64,000 bases of DNA from Candidatus Heimdallarchaeota archaeon (GTDB taxonomy: Archaea > Asgardarchaeota > Heimdallarchaeia > Heimdallarchaeales > Kariarchaeaceae), in NCBI GenBank assembly GCA_026702845.1, contig JADCLS010000001.1, positions 372,001 to 436,000 on the forward strand, read 5' to 3'. A program made the position numbers and the translations under genes. Under the pieces are notes generated by a model. The model did no database searches, was not told the DNA's origin, and worked only from the letters and a program-made list of their open reading frames with translations. This document shows, one piece after another, positions 1 through 9,119 of the stretch; within the stretch, counting starts at the first letter, position 1, and the number at the start of each line of letters is the position of its first letter.

Positions 1-224
1 AATCTATTGAAGCTGGGGATGAAAAGAAAGCTGTAGCGAAACGTATCCTTGAAGCTACAATTCGTGGATTACCAAGAATTGCATGTGCATATCACCTTGA
101 CCTCATAACTGATGCAAAATTGGAGAGAATTAACCATCCACTTACTTATCTGAAAATTGCAGCAGAAAAGACTGGAGTGGAGGTTTCATCTGAGGATGTA
201 AAGGAGGAAGAAGAGCTTGACTGA
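1..224 (+). CDS. C-terminal end of an unidentified protein (cut by window edge)
   Basis: Reading from base 3, an open frame of 73 codons runs to a TGA at 222-224, so only the C-terminus of this gene is present. The tail is helical, with a segment reading RGLPRIACAYHLDLITDAKL, and ends in an acidic stretch rich in glutamate. It overlaps the TTG start of the primase gene by 8 nt, so the two are probably co-transcribed and translationally coupled. I do not recognise the family. The overlap with priS might suggest a replication or translation role, but that is context only. Confidence 0.6.
   Translation, partial: SIEAGDEKKAVAKRILEATIRGLPRIACAYHLDLITDAKLERINHPLTYLKIAAEKTGVEVSSEDVKEEEELD
203..207 (+). 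promoter_or_regulatory. Ribosome binding site deciding the priS TTG start
   Basis: GGAGG lies 9 nt before the TTG at 217, inside the 3' end of the preceding gene. This strong Shine-Dalgarno is the main reason to accept the TTG rather than the first in-frame ATG at 253. Confidence 0.55.
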
Positions 225-1308
225 TTCTGATTTGGATAAAAAACTAGATGAGATGGAAAATATCGATGAAATAGATAATGTTGATGCCGAAAAAAAATCA
301 CTTCTACACAAACCCAGTGATGAAGAGGTGAAATTGGATCATGATTTAAAGCGGTATTACAAGGAATCATTTGATTTGAACCTAATTTGGAGGGTGATCC
401 CTAAGGATTCTTTTGAAACTCGAGAATTTGGTTTCAACCTGCTAAAAGGAGGGTTTACGAGAAATAAATCATTTAAAGAACCATTGCATCTTAAAGAATA
501 CCTCTATACTTTTCCAGTTATAGGTGCATATATTGGATCTCTATATGGTACGCGATTACTACCAAAAGATAGATACAATAAAGCGATTACCATACATAAT
601 AGCCCATGGGTAGGTCGAGAGTTAATATTTGATCTAGATCTTGATGATTATAATTTGGTGAGAAAATGCAGTTGTGAGGGGAAAAATGTATGTGAGGATT
701 GTTGGGGTCTTATGCAAGAAGCTGCCGATATTTTGGATGACACACTTCGAGTAGATTTTGGATTTAATAATCTAGAATGGGTTTACACGGGTGGTCGAGG
801 ATACCATTGCTGGGTGCTTGATGAGCATACTTTTTCCTTGGATCAAGAACAAAGAGCAGCAATTGTTGAGTACATGCAATTAATTCATGATCCTAAAGGG
901 TTACAGAAGTTGGATAAAATCGGAGATTATGCTGAATTGCTCAAACAACGTATCTATACTAAAATTGGAAGGAATTTTATCTTAAATGAAACAAAAACAT
1001 TTCTGAAAGAGCATGCTGGATTTACAGATACGACTATCAAAAAAGCAAGAGAGAAACTTGAGAAGAGTAAATTACTGCGTGATATTGTAGATTCGATACC
1101 AAAGGATAAGGAGGATATATTTCTCCAATCATTAATCTTAAATCATTATCCTAGAATTGACCATAAGGTTACCATAGATATTAGACGATTGATACGGATG
1201 CCAGGATCAATTCATATTCGCTCGAAAAATATTTCCCAATTTATAAGTAATCCCACCACATTTAATCCAATAAATGATGCCACTAATATGTATGATGTAC
1301 TCGATTAA
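217..1308 (+). CDS. priS: DNA primase small (catalytic) subunit PriS
   Basis: This 363-residue protein is the catalytic subunit of archaeal/eukaryotic primase, which makes the primers for DNA replication. The metal-binding acidic motif appears as FDLDLDD, followed by a cysteine cluster of the type CSC...CEDCW that matches the family zinc site. Further on come the GGRGYHCWV segment and the nucleotide-binding motif RRLIRMPGSIHIRSKN, both diagnostic. Length is normal for the family. The first 45 residues are acidic and probably disordered. TTG is chosen as start because a GGAGG sits just upstream. The large subunit priL is not in the window. Confidence 0.93.
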   Translation: MTDSDLDKKLDEMENIDEIDNVDAEKKSLLHKPSDEEVKLDHDLKRYYKESFDLNLIWRVIPKDSFETREFGFNLLKGGFTRNKSFKEPLHLKEYLYTFPVIGAYIGSLYGTRLLPKDRYNKAITIHNSPWVGRELIFDLDLDDYNLVRKCSCEGKNVCEDCWGLMQEAADILDDTLRVDFGFNNLEWVYTGGRGYHCWVLDEHTFSLDQEQRAAIVEYMQLIHDPKGLQKLDKIGDYAELLKQRIYTKIGRNFILNETKTFLKEHAGFTDTTIKKAREKLEKSKLLRDIVDSIPKDKEDIFLQSLILNHYPRIDHKVTIDIRRLIRMPGSIHIRSKNISQFISNPTTFNPINDATNMYDVLD

Positions 1309-1355
1309 TGGTTTTTACCAATAAATATTAATGGCTAGCAACGTAATGAGCATAG

Positions 1356-2009
1356 ATGACAGATTGGCAAGTAATCGAGTTGGATACTATTTCCTATCAG
1401 CATGGTCTTGAGCTACAGGAAGAATACTGGCAAAAGGCTTTGGATGGTGGGAACCATACACTCTTACTACTTGAGCATTTTCCAGTTATCACAATGGGAA
1501 GGCGAACTGATGCATCACATCTTCTTCTTACTGAGGAGGAGCTAGAGGAAAAAGGAATTTCATTATTCCACGTGAATAGAGGAGGTTCAGCGACATATCA
1601 TGGACCTGGTCAACTCGTTGGTTATGTGATCTGTAAAGCATCAAGGCTAGGTGGAATACACGAACTGGTAAATCGAGTTTTAGCTGGAGTACAAGAGATC
1701 ATTTCTTCCTATAAGATTGATTGCATTATCGATTATGAAAACCCAGGTGTCTGGACGACATCAGATGTTCCTAGGAAACTTGCTGCAGTAGGAATGCAGA
1801 ACAAGATGGGATACACAATGCATGGATTTGCCATCAATGTACATCTTCCATTAAGTGGGTTTGCTGCCATTGTTCCTTGTGGATTAGCCCTTCCTGTAAC
1901 CACCATGAGTATAGAATTGGGGAGGATTCTGGATATTCAAGAAGTGAAGCAAAAAGCCAAGGAAATAATGTTAAAAAACTTAAGTAGAATATTAATGGAA
2001 AATAAATGA
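1356..2009 (+). CDS. lipB: Octanoyl-[acyl carrier protein]:protein octanoyltransferase LipB
   Basis: LipB moves an octanoyl group from acyl carrier protein to the lipoyl domains of GcvH or 2-oxoacid dehydrogenases, the first step of lipoate synthesis. The 217-residue protein has the signature GGSATYHGPGQ, the conserved lysine in KLAAVG and the catalytic cysteine in VPCGL, so the Cys/Lys dyad is intact. It starts at ATG 1356, 47 nt after priS. No lipA, gcvH or dehydrogenase gene lies nearby, so it appears isolated. LipB is mainly bacterial and mitochondrial and is uncommon in archaea, so transfer from bacteria is plausible but was not tested. Confidence 0.92.
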   Translation: MTDWQVIELDTISYQHGLELQEEYWQKALDGGNHTLLLLEHFPVITMGRRTDASHLLLTEEELEEKGISLFHVNRGGSATYHGPGQLVGYVICKASRLGGIHELVNRVLAGVQEIISSYKIDCIIDYENPGVWTTSDVPRKLAAVGMQNKMGYTMHGFAINVHLPLSGFAAIVPCGLALPVTTMSIELGRILDIQEVKQKAKEIMLKNLSRILMENK

Positions 2010-2085
2010 TTTTTATCCGATTGATATTGATTTCTACGGGAATAAATTTTAAATCCCAAGAACCGAACGAACTATTAGGTGTTCT

Positions 2086-3537
2086 ATGGCCCAAGATAAT
2101 GACAAAACACTTGATCCAAAAGATTGGACAGAAATCCAAAGTTTGGGCCATAAAATATTAGATGATATGATTGATTATTTACAAACTGTGAGAGAAAGAA
2201 AAGTATGGCAAGCTATTCCAGAACATGTCAAAGCCATTTTTGAATCATCAATTCCAAAATTTCCAGTTGATGAGGGCATAATTTATCAAGAAGTTAAAGA
2301 ATTTATCCTCCCATACCCGCAGGGTAATATTCATCCAAGGTTCTGGGGATGGGTAAATGGTACTGGTACTCCTTTTGGAATATTAGCTGAGATGATTATG
2401 TCGACAATGAATGTAAATTCAGGTGGAAGAGAACATGTATCGAATTATGTTGAGAGACAAGTAATTGAGTGGATGAAGGATTTGTTTGGTTTTCCTCAAC
2501 AATCATCAGGTATCCTAACTGCAGGATGTTCAGTATCGAATTTTATAGGTATCATAGTTGCCAGAAATAATGCATTAGGATATGATGTGAGGAAAATTGG
2601 TATTCAAGGTCACAAAAAACCACTGCGATTGTATGGATCCAATCAAATGCATTCCTCTATTCAAAAAGCTCTTGAGTTAGCAGGAATTGGTTCTGATGCA
2701 ATCAATTATGTTCCGACAAACGATGATTTCAGTATTGATACTAAACTATTACGCGAAGCTATACAACATGATATTGAACTGGGATGTACTCCTATATGTG
2801 TTGTTGGCAATATCGGTTCAGTTAATACAGGTTCAGTGGATAATATTTCCGAATTAAGGAAAATTTGTGATGAATTTAATATCTGGCTACATCTAGATGG
2901 TGCATTTGGTGCGTTTCTTAGATTATCCGATAAATCAGAACTGGTGGAAGAGATAGGATCAGCTGATTCTCTGGCATTTGATTTTCATAAATGGATGCAC
3001 GTGCAATATGATGTAGGTTGTGTTTTGGTAAGAGATGAGAATATCCATAGATCTTCATTCTCACTAAGACCCAGTTACTTGGCATCCATAGGTTCAGGTC
3101 TTGCAGGAGGAGGAGTATGGTTTTCAGAGTACGGTATGCAACTTTCTCGAGCCTTCAGAGCATTAAAAGTTTGGATGTTGTTACGTGCAAATGGAATCAA
3201 CAGATATGCAGAGATGATTAATAAAAATTTACGACAAGCTGAATATTTTGCTTCATTAGTAGAAAAACAAGAAAATTGTGAACTCTTGGCACCTGTAATC
3301 TCTAATGTTGTATGCTTTAGACACAACCCTGGTGTAGATGATGAAAATGAGCTTGAGGATTTGAATAAAAAAATATTGGCTGCAATGTACGACAATGGGC
3401 GAGTAGTCACATCGTATACATCCTTAAGAGGGAAATACTGTTTGAGAATTGCAATAACCAATCACAGAAGTACGATGAAGGATTTTGATATTTTGGCGGC
3501 TGAATTACAAAATATCATTAAACATATTGATAAATAG
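2086..3537 (+). CDS. Group II PLP-dependent amino acid decarboxylase (aromatic/glutamate type)
   Basis: The 483-residue protein belongs to the fold-type I pyridoxal-phosphate decarboxylases that include aromatic amino acid, glutamate and tyrosine decarboxylases. The substrate-side motif NIHPRFWGWV is followed by TAGCSVSN, by LHLDGAFGAF (the aspartate that contacts the pyridine nitrogen) and by FDFHKWMH, whose lysine should form the PLP Schiff base. It is about 100 residues longer than archaeal MfnA and has the full N-terminal region of the bacterial and animal enzymes. Substrate cannot be read from sequence. It is a single gene downstream of lipB. Confidence 0.88.
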   Translation: MAQDNDKTLDPKDWTEIQSLGHKILDDMIDYLQTVRERKVWQAIPEHVKAIFESSIPKFPVDEGIIYQEVKEFILPYPQGNIHPRFWGWVNGTGTPFGILAEMIMSTMNVNSGGREHVSNYVERQVIEWMKDLFGFPQQSSGILTAGCSVSNFIGIIVARNNALGYDVRKIGIQGHKKPLRLYGSNQMHSSIQKALELAGIGSDAINYVPTNDDFSIDTKLLREAIQHDIELGCTPICVVGNIGSVNTGSVDNISELRKICDEFNIWLHLDGAFGAFLRLSDKSELVEEIGSADSLAFDFHKWMHVQYDVGCVLVRDENIHRSSFSLRPSYLASIGSGLAGGGVWFSEYGMQLSRAFRALKVWMLLRANGINRYAEMINKNLRQAEYFASLVEKQENCELLAPVISNVVCFRHNPGVDDENELEDLNKKILAAMYDNGRVVTSYTSLRGKYCLRIAITNHRSTMKDFDILAAELQNIIKHIDK

Positions 3538-3594
3538 AACAAACTATCAGTTATTTATCACAAACCATACAATATCATTTACTTATCGTATTGT

Positions 3595-3933
3595 ATGAAG
3601 CCTCCTGTAATAAAAATTGAGGGTCAAGATAAATCATCACTATTTGCATCTGAATTCCATTGTTTACATACTCCACATGAATTCCTGTTAACTGTGCTTG
3701 AAGTACTACCTCAAATGAAATTTGTACATGAAGATGTTATGCATCCAACTACTAATCAACCTGGCAAAGTGGCTAGATTGAAAAATGACTTTATTCTCCA
3801 AAAAATTATCGGAAGGTATGCCATGTCTCCAGCTTCGTTCAAAAAACTAGTTAATGTGCTAAACCAGAATTTGAAGAAGTATGAAGAGAAATTTGGAGAA
3901 ATAGATATTCATCCACCTGAATTCATGCATTAA
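3595..3933 (+). CDS. DUF3467 family protein
   Basis: A 112-residue protein that fits the DUF3467 pattern: an N-terminal stretch on early host-like contact residues (SEFHCLHTPHEFLL), a middle strand ending in arginine or lysine, and a C-terminal YAMSPASFKKLVNVL...NLKKYEEKFGEI helix. That last part is the most characteristic feature of the family. The function of DUF3467 is not known. It starts at ATG 3595 without a clear Shine-Dalgarno. Its last 11 nt overlap the 3' end of the converging beta-helix gene. Confidence 0.7.
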   Translation: MKPPVIKIEGQDKSSLFASEFHCLHTPHEFLLTVLEVLPQMKFVHEDVMHPTTNQPGKVARLKNDFILQKIIGRYAMSPASFKKLVNVLNQNLKKYEEKFGEIDIHPPEFMH

Positions 3934-4945
3934 ATTTTCTTCTTCTCCTCAGAAGAATTGTCATGACCATTATTGAGATTATTAATGGGGTTTCATCAAT
4001 AGTTGATTGTAGATTAGAATTATCAGTACGCCCTAAATTGGTAGTAAGTACATAGTTCTGCCAAATATCGATATCAGTAGATTGATCCATCTCTATTGTC
4101 TCATCCACGTCTTGGAAGGTATTTTCTGTGATATTTATATTGGAAGATAATCCAAGAAAAATCCCAATATCAAAATTCTTTAGCTTGTTTTTATAAATTT
4201 GCATATTTTTAACAGAAGTAATCATGATCCCCGCTTCTGTGGATGTTTCTAGAATATTCTTCTCAATGATAATATTATCAGAATCTGAAATACTCAGTGT
4301 AGAGCTTAATGGGGCATCATCTGCCTTATACATTGATGAATTTACCAGATAATTCGAAGAAATAAATGTTCCAGTGCTCGATGCTATTGCAATTGCAGTA
4401 AAACCAGAATTACTTATTGTGTTTGATGATATGGTTGAATACGGACTATTGAAGAAGTGCACACCATCACCTAATGGACACTTTATGGTGTTATTCATCA
4501 GAATCAATCCTGGAGATCTATTAATTAGCAATCCAATATTTATCGCAAATGAATTTGGATTAGAATCGTGTAATTGAAGTACATTATTAGTAATGGTTGC
4601 ATTTGGAGAATCAAATACTTGAATTGCTGTCTCTCTACTATCAAAAATTTTATTCTCAGTGATTTCTAGGCGACTAACATTCCAAATTGTGATTGTGATA
4701 TCCTTGGAATTAGTAAAAATGTTATTAGAGATAATAACCTCTTGAGTATCCATAATATCAATCAATACATTATCCAATCGATTATTCCTGATGGTTACAG
4801 AATCATACTGGTAAAATGAATATTCCTTATTCGAAATATCTAGGCCTTCCATTAGGATATCTTTGTCATTAGCGTTTGAGGCAGTGATATTGGAGAGAAG
4901 AAGCAAAAAAAATACAAATGAGACCCTTTTTATCAATGATTTCAA
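3923..4945 (-). CDS. Secreted NosD-like right-handed beta-helix protein
   Basis: The 340-residue protein begins with a signal peptide (FVFFLLLLSNITASNA) and then repeats short units of about 22 residues built around I.NN.I and similar patterns (VIISNNIF, LEITENKIF, ATITNNVL, LILMNNTI, TISSNTIS). This is the parallel beta-helix arrangement of NosD and periplasmic copper-binding or polysaccharide-binding proteins. The C-terminus holds a hydrophobic segment (LIISIMVMTILL) followed by RRRRKF, a membrane anchor. It is therefore likely exposed on the cell surface. The start is a TTG; a second in-frame TTG lies three codons in. The ligand is unknown. Confidence 0.78.
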   Translation of the reverse strand: MKSLIKRVSFVFFLLLLSNITASNANDKDILMEGLDISNKEYSFYQYDSVTIRNNRLDNVLIDIMDTQEVIISNNIFTNSKDITITIWNVSRLEITENKIFDSRETAIQVFDSPNATITNNVLQLHDSNPNSFAINIGLLINRSPGLILMNNTIKCPLGDGVHFFNSPYSTISSNTISNSGFTAIAIASSTGTFISSNYLVNSSMYKADDAPLSSTLSISDSDNIIIEKNILETSTEAGIMITSVKNMQIYKNKLKNFDIGIFLGLSSNINITENTFQDVDETIEMDQSTDIDIWQNYVLTTNLGRTDNSNLQSTIDETPLIISIMVMTILLRRRRKFNA

Positions 4946-5012
4946 ACTAAGATACTAGTAATATATTTTTCCCTAGAATAACATTTTTTATGGATATAAT
5001 TAAGATATTTTT

Positions 5013-5315
5013 ATGGCGTATGTGATTGATGAATATTTTGAGAATGTCTCTTCCTCAAATGATTACTGGAGGAGTATAATCACCAGAGATAATTTAGAGT
5101 TTGGGGTATTATTTCTTAAAAAAGGCATGAAAGATAATCAGAAACCGCATTTAAGTGATGAGATCTATTACTTTATTGAAGGAGATGGCATTTTTACCAT
5201 AGGTGATATGAATATACCTATTCGGGCAGGATTAGCAATATTTGTTCCTAGATTGACACAACACTATATTCATAGTCACTCCCAAGATGTGAAGGCAATA
5301 TACTTTCTAAATTAG
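5013..5315 (+). CDS. Small cupin-domain protein
   Basis: This 100-residue single-domain protein has the two cupin motifs: PHLSDEIYYFIEGDGIFTIG, with a histidine and a glutamate in metal-ligand positions, and the second motif around FVPRLTQHYIHS with a histidine. It could be a small mononuclear metal dioxygenase, isomerase or ligand sensor; the substrate cannot be deduced. It is transcribed away from the beta-helix gene and lies 67 nt before that gene's start region on the other strand. Confidence 0.8.
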   Translation: MAYVIDEYFENVSSSNDYWRSIITRDNLEFGVLFLKKGMKDNQKPHLSDEIYYFIEGDGIFTIGDMNIPIRAGLAIFVPRLTQHYIHSHSQDVKAIYFLN

Positions 5316-5401
5316 TAAATGTACAATAATCTCTTGATTACTTGTTGAGTAAGCAATATTCATGAATAAGCTTGAAAAGGAAAATGAATATAGGTATAAT
5401 A

Positions 5402-6313
5402 ATGCCTCAAATTGAGATAGAGGATGGATTGCAAATATCCTATATTTTAGAAGGTGATCTGTCTAAACCAACAGTGGTTCTAGTGAATGGATCGATTTTT
5501 AATTACAAACAATTTGATCCTGTACTCCTTCCCGCATTGAAAAAATTCCTTGGTGATGACTACTCATATCTGAGGTATGATTATGTGGGAATATCTAATT
5601 CGTCTGAATTAGAAGGTGAATTTGATTTTAAAAAGATCGCTGAACAACATAAACAATTACTTGATGCTTTGAAAATTGAACAAGCTCATCATTTTGGCTA
5701 TTCCAAAGGTTCTTTAATTAGTTTTCTAGTTGCTGGTCTTTATCCTGATAAAGTAAAATCAATTGCGGGTTATGGTAACCCAAATCTAGATCTTACAGAT
5801 AATACTACAAAACAGAACTTTGTATTACGGAGACAGGCCTTGGCATCTATTTCTGGGATTTGGAATAAAGCTGTGGATGATAATAATTATGGAATACTAT
5901 ATGATGCAGTATTTCTACCATTAGTATTCCCTGGAAAGAGTGTACAAACATTATCATTCAAGGATAAAATAAAGAATAGGGTTGTAAAACCTAAATTCAA
6001 ACCGATGTTGATGGATACAAAAATTGAGAATATAGAGAAACTTTACCGGTATTATACTCAACAAAACCCCACGGAAGAAGAGTTGAAGGCCTATATCGAA
6101 TTAATGAAATCACTAAAACAACCAGTTTTATTAATGCATGGTACCGCAGATGAAGTAGTTCCGATTTCATCATCAGAAAAACTACATGATTGGATCCCAC
6201 ATTCTGATTACAAAGTATTCAATAATTATAAACATTCAGAACCTGTTTTAGTTAAGAAAATGGGAACAAATATCATGTCTCAGCTTGCCTCATTTATAAA
6301 ATCACAAGAATAG
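5402..6313 (+). CDS. Alpha/beta hydrolase
   Basis: The protein has the alpha/beta hydrolase fold. The nucleophile elbow is HFGYSKGSL (serine in G-Y-S-K-G), the acid is in LLMHGTADEVVP, and the catalytic histidine is likely in NNYKHSEPV near the C-terminus. The open frame extends upstream to a TTG at 5372, but I chose ATG 5402 because the product then begins MPQIEIEDGLQISY, the usual N-terminal strand of this family. No signal peptide is visible, so it is cytosolic. Substrate unknown; esterases, haloperoxidase-like enzymes and hydrolases of many kinds share this layout. Confidence 0.82.
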   Translation: MPQIEIEDGLQISYILEGDLSKPTVVLVNGSIFNYKQFDPVLLPALKKFLGDDYSYLRYDYVGISNSSELEGEFDFKKIAEQHKQLLDALKIEQAHHFGYSKGSLISFLVAGLYPDKVKSIAGYGNPNLDLTDNTTKQNFVLRRQALASISGIWNKAVDDNNYGILYDAVFLPLVFPGKSVQTLSFKDKIKNRVVKPKFKPMLMDTKIENIEKLYRYYTQQNPTEEELKAYIELMKSLKQPVLLMHGTADEVVPISSSEKLHDWIPHSDYKVFNNYKHSEPVLVKKMGTNIMSQLASFIKSQE

Positions 6314-6370
6314 GTCATTATTCTTAATGCTAGTAAAAATCTATAACTAAAACTGATATAAACTATATTT

Positions 6371-7318
6371 ATGGTAAATTTTGCAGTTCAAATTGAACCA
6401 CAATTTGGATATAATTTTACTGAAATCTATGACATATGTCAAGCTGCTGAGAATTCAGGATTTAGCCATGCTTGGTTTTCTGATCACTTTATGATGACCG
6501 CTGATTCAATAGACTTGACTTCATATGAATGTTTCACAGCTATGATGGCAGCTGCTAGTAATACCCGTACTTTAAAAATAGGATCGCTAGTTTTCTGTAA
6601 TTCTTATCGGCATCCTGCGGTTTTAGCAAAACAAATCGCCTCTCTTGACCATTATTCCAATGGTAGGATAGAATTTGGCTATGGGTCTGGCTGGAAAAAA
6701 ATCGAATATGATGCCTATGGTATTGAATTTCCTTCTGCAAAAGTAAGAATTAAGCAATTATCTGAAGGGATCGATATAATTCGTAAGTTATGGACTGAGG
6801 AAAAATCAAATTATATGGGAGAGTATTATTCTCTTACAAATGCTGTCTCCTATCCCAAACCATTTCAAGAGCCCTATCCTCCAATATGGGTAGGTACTAT
6901 GGAGGCAAAACGAATGATGCTGTCACTGGCAGCTGAGAAGGCCGATGGTATAAATATAGCATGGTCATTCTCTCCAGAGATTTATCAGGAAAAGTTGAAT
7001 CGTATAGATGAATTCTGTGATAAATTTGATCGAGACCCCAAAAGTTTGATGAAAAGCTATGGTGTATGGACACGTATCTATGAATCTGAAGAGGAAAAGG
7101 AAAAAGTATGGAAGGAGATCATGGCGCGACGAGGATTTACATGGGATGAATTAGAGAGGAGATTTGATGGCTCCTTACATGGTACTACTGAAGAGATAAT
7201 TGATAAATTATCAAAGTACATTAAATTGGGAATTGATCATTTTATTTTCATGTTCCCTCAAAATCAAGAAATTGAGTCGATGAGAATATTCAATGAATCA
7301 ATTATCCCAAAAATCTAA
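6371..7318 (+). CDS. LLM-class (probably F420-dependent) oxidoreductase
   Basis: A 315-residue protein of the luciferase-like monooxygenase superfamily, the TIM-barrel group that uses coenzyme F420 or FMN. Family marks are FSHAWFSDHF near residue 35, the segment RHPAVLAKQIASLDHYSNGRIEFGYGSGW, and the PYPPIWVGT strand. F420 synthesis genes (cofD, cofC) occur at 41-42.6 kb, so F420 is available. It is 36 nt upstream of 6-phosphogluconolactonase on the same strand, which raises the possibility that it oxidises glucose 6-phosphate like mycobacterial Fgd, but its sequence looks like a generic LLM protein. Confidence 0.87.
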   Translation: MVNFAVQIEPQFGYNFTEIYDICQAAENSGFSHAWFSDHFMMTADSIDLTSYECFTAMMAAASNTRTLKIGSLVFCNSYRHPAVLAKQIASLDHYSNGRIEFGYGSGWKKIEYDAYGIEFPSAKVRIKQLSEGIDIIRKLWTEEKSNYMGEYYSLTNAVSYPKPFQEPYPPIWVGTMEAKRMMLSLAAEKADGINIAWSFSPEIYQEKLNRIDEFCDKFDRDPKSLMKSYGVWTRIYESEEEKEKVWKEIMARRGFTWDELERRFDGSLHGTTEEIIDKLSKYIKLGIDHFIFMFPQNQEIESMRIFNESIIPKI

Positions 7319-7354
7319 ATTAACTCTAAATAACCCTAGTATATCATATAGTAA

Positions 7355-8080
7355 ATGAAAATTATCGTTGAGAAAGATGAATCACTTGCTGAAACTATGT
7401 CAAAAGACATAATTGCATTAATTATCAAGTTATTTATTCATCAAGAAAAGGTAATTTTGGCACTTTCAGGTGGATCAACACCACAAAAAATGTATCAAAT
7501 ATTAGGTAAATACTTGAAAGTGGATGAAATTGTATCTGAATATAGCCAAATCTCAATTATCCAAGTTGATGAACGTTTTTCTAATGATAATCAGAGATTA
7601 AATCAATTAATGATTCAAAAAGCTCTCAACATAGATACTAAGAGGTTCATTGATTTTTATCCAATCCCTACTCCAAGAGACACTCAAACGGCAGAACTTG
7701 CAAGTAATGTATATGAAAATACTTTAGATGAACTCATTGAAGATGCAATAGATATTTTAATCCTTGGCATGGGTACAGATGGTCACACAGCATCACTATT
7801 TCCGAATAATGCTCAATATATCGATAGTATTGACGCCAATAATAGAGTAATCTGGGCTGATGTGGAAGTTCAGGGAGAGCACAGAATTTCACTCTCTGCC
7901 TCAATGATTGGTAGTGCAAAAAACATATTCATCTTAATTACTGGAGATGAAAAGGGGCTTGTCTTACGTAATGCTATCAATTCTCAGAATAGAATTGTGT
8001 ATCCTATACTATTAGGTTTGAATGAAAACACAACAATTTATATGGATCCAAAATGTTTCAATGCATACGGAGCGAATTGA
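7355..8080 (+). CDS. pgl: 6-phosphogluconolactonase
   Basis: The 241-residue protein belongs to the SugarP isomerase-like family that includes 6-phosphogluconolactonase and glucosamine-6-phosphate deaminase. Motifs are LALSGGSTPQKMY (phosphate loop), IIQVDERF and the diagnostic ILGMGTDGHTASLFP, which is the lactonase version. It would hydrolyse 6-phosphogluconolactone in the oxidative pentose phosphate route. Length is typical. It follows the LLM oxidoreductase by 36 nt and is followed by an epimerase one base after its stop, so the three are probably one transcript. The enzyme is uncommon in archaea. Confidence 0.87.
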   Translation: MKIIVEKDESLAETMSKDIIALIIKLFIHQEKVILALSGGSTPQKMYQILGKYLKVDEIVSEYSQISIIQVDERFSNDNQRLNQLMIQKALNIDTKRFIDFYPIPTPRDTQTAELASNVYENTLDELIEDAIDILILGMGTDGHTASLFPNNAQYIDSIDANNRVIWADVEVQGEHRISLSASMIGSAKNIFILITGDEKGLVLRNAINSQNRIVYPILLGLNENTTIYMDPKCFNAYGAN

Positions 8081-8081
8081 T

Positions 8082-9035
8082 ATGAAAATTCTAGTTACTG
8101 GAGCTACGGGCCTATTAGGTCATAATGTGGTTATTAAATTTCTAAAGTTGGGGTTTGAAGTTGTCGCCCTTGGAAGGCAGAAAGATAAACTTGAAGAATT
8201 ATCTAAATTAGGTGCAGAGATCTTAGAATTTGATATTACTTCATCCTATGAAAATTACAATCAATTGGAGGTAGGAGCTAGTACCTGGATTCACTGTGCA
8301 GCTGCAGTTTCAGGTGCAGAAGAACATACTTTACATGCGGTGAATGTTGAAGGTACTAGTAAATTGGTTAAAAAGGCAGAAGAATTGGATATACGATTTA
8401 TTCATATATCTAGCATTACGGTGTATGGTATAAAATCAGGTCAATATACTGAGGATGCACCATATGATCCACCAACTAAGTATGCCATTAGTAAAGTTCA
8501 AGCTGAAGAAATAATTATCAACAGTAATCTCAAGTGGACGATGTTAAGACCTCCCTACATAGGTGGCCCTAATGATCGAAATTTCCTTGTTGAATTTGGT
8601 GAACGAATAAAGAAAAGAAAAATGCCTTTGATGAAGAAAAATGGAAAAATCGCATATATAGATGCAAGGGATATAGCTGAGGTCATAGCTATTGTTATTG
8701 ATGATAGTAATGCAGTGGGTGAAATATTCAATGTTCAATCGACGATAATTGGATTAACTGAATTTATCGAGTTAATGGGTGATAAATTGGGTTGTGAAAA
8801 ACCATACGGTATGAAAATTCCATATCCAGCCCTAATGACCTTAGCAACATTATTAGATCTATCAAAGAAAATCATGGGAAAGACAAATGAAAGAGGGATT
8901 AGTCGATATCGTATTAAAAATCTGATTTCCAACCGAACTATGTCTATAGACAAATTAATGAAATTTTACAATTTCAAGGCCAAATACCCTTTAGAACAGA
9001 GTATTGATGATTGGATTGAATCCATTCGCGTATAA
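8082..9035 (+). CDS. NAD-dependent sugar epimerase/dehydratase (extended SDR)
   Basis: An extended short-chain dehydrogenase/reductase. The NAD(P)-binding glycine motif is VTGATGLLG at the very N-terminus, and the catalytic pair is in YAISKVQAEE (YxxxK) with the serine in HISSITVYG. A longer frame starts at 8022, but that would overlap the lactonase by 59 nt. ATG 8082 puts the Rossmann strand at the N-terminus as in the family, one base after the lactonase stop. Substrate unknown; the family acts on nucleotide sugars, and also on 3-beta-hydroxysteroid-like or flavanone-like substrates. Confidence 0.86.
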   Translation: MKILVTGATGLLGHNVVIKFLKLGFEVVALGRQKDKLEELSKLGAEILEFDITSSYENYNQLEVGASTWIHCAAAVSGAEEHTLHAVNVEGTSKLVKKAEELDIRFIHISSITVYGIKSGQYTEDAPYDPPTKYAISKVQAEEIIINSNLKWTMLRPPYIGGPNDRNFLVEFGERIKKRKMPLMKKNGKIAYIDARDIAEVIAIVIDDSNAVGEIFNVQSTIIGLTEFIELMGDKLGCEKPYGMKIPYPALMTLATLLDLSKKIMGKTNERGISRYRIKNLISNRTMSIDKLMKFYNFKAKYPLEQSIDDWIESIRV

Positions 9036-9119
9036 CTTAAAAAGTATTCATTCGTGTAAAAATTTCCTTTCAGACAGATTTAAATAGAGCAATTAGAGAA
9101 TATATATGAGTGATGTAAT

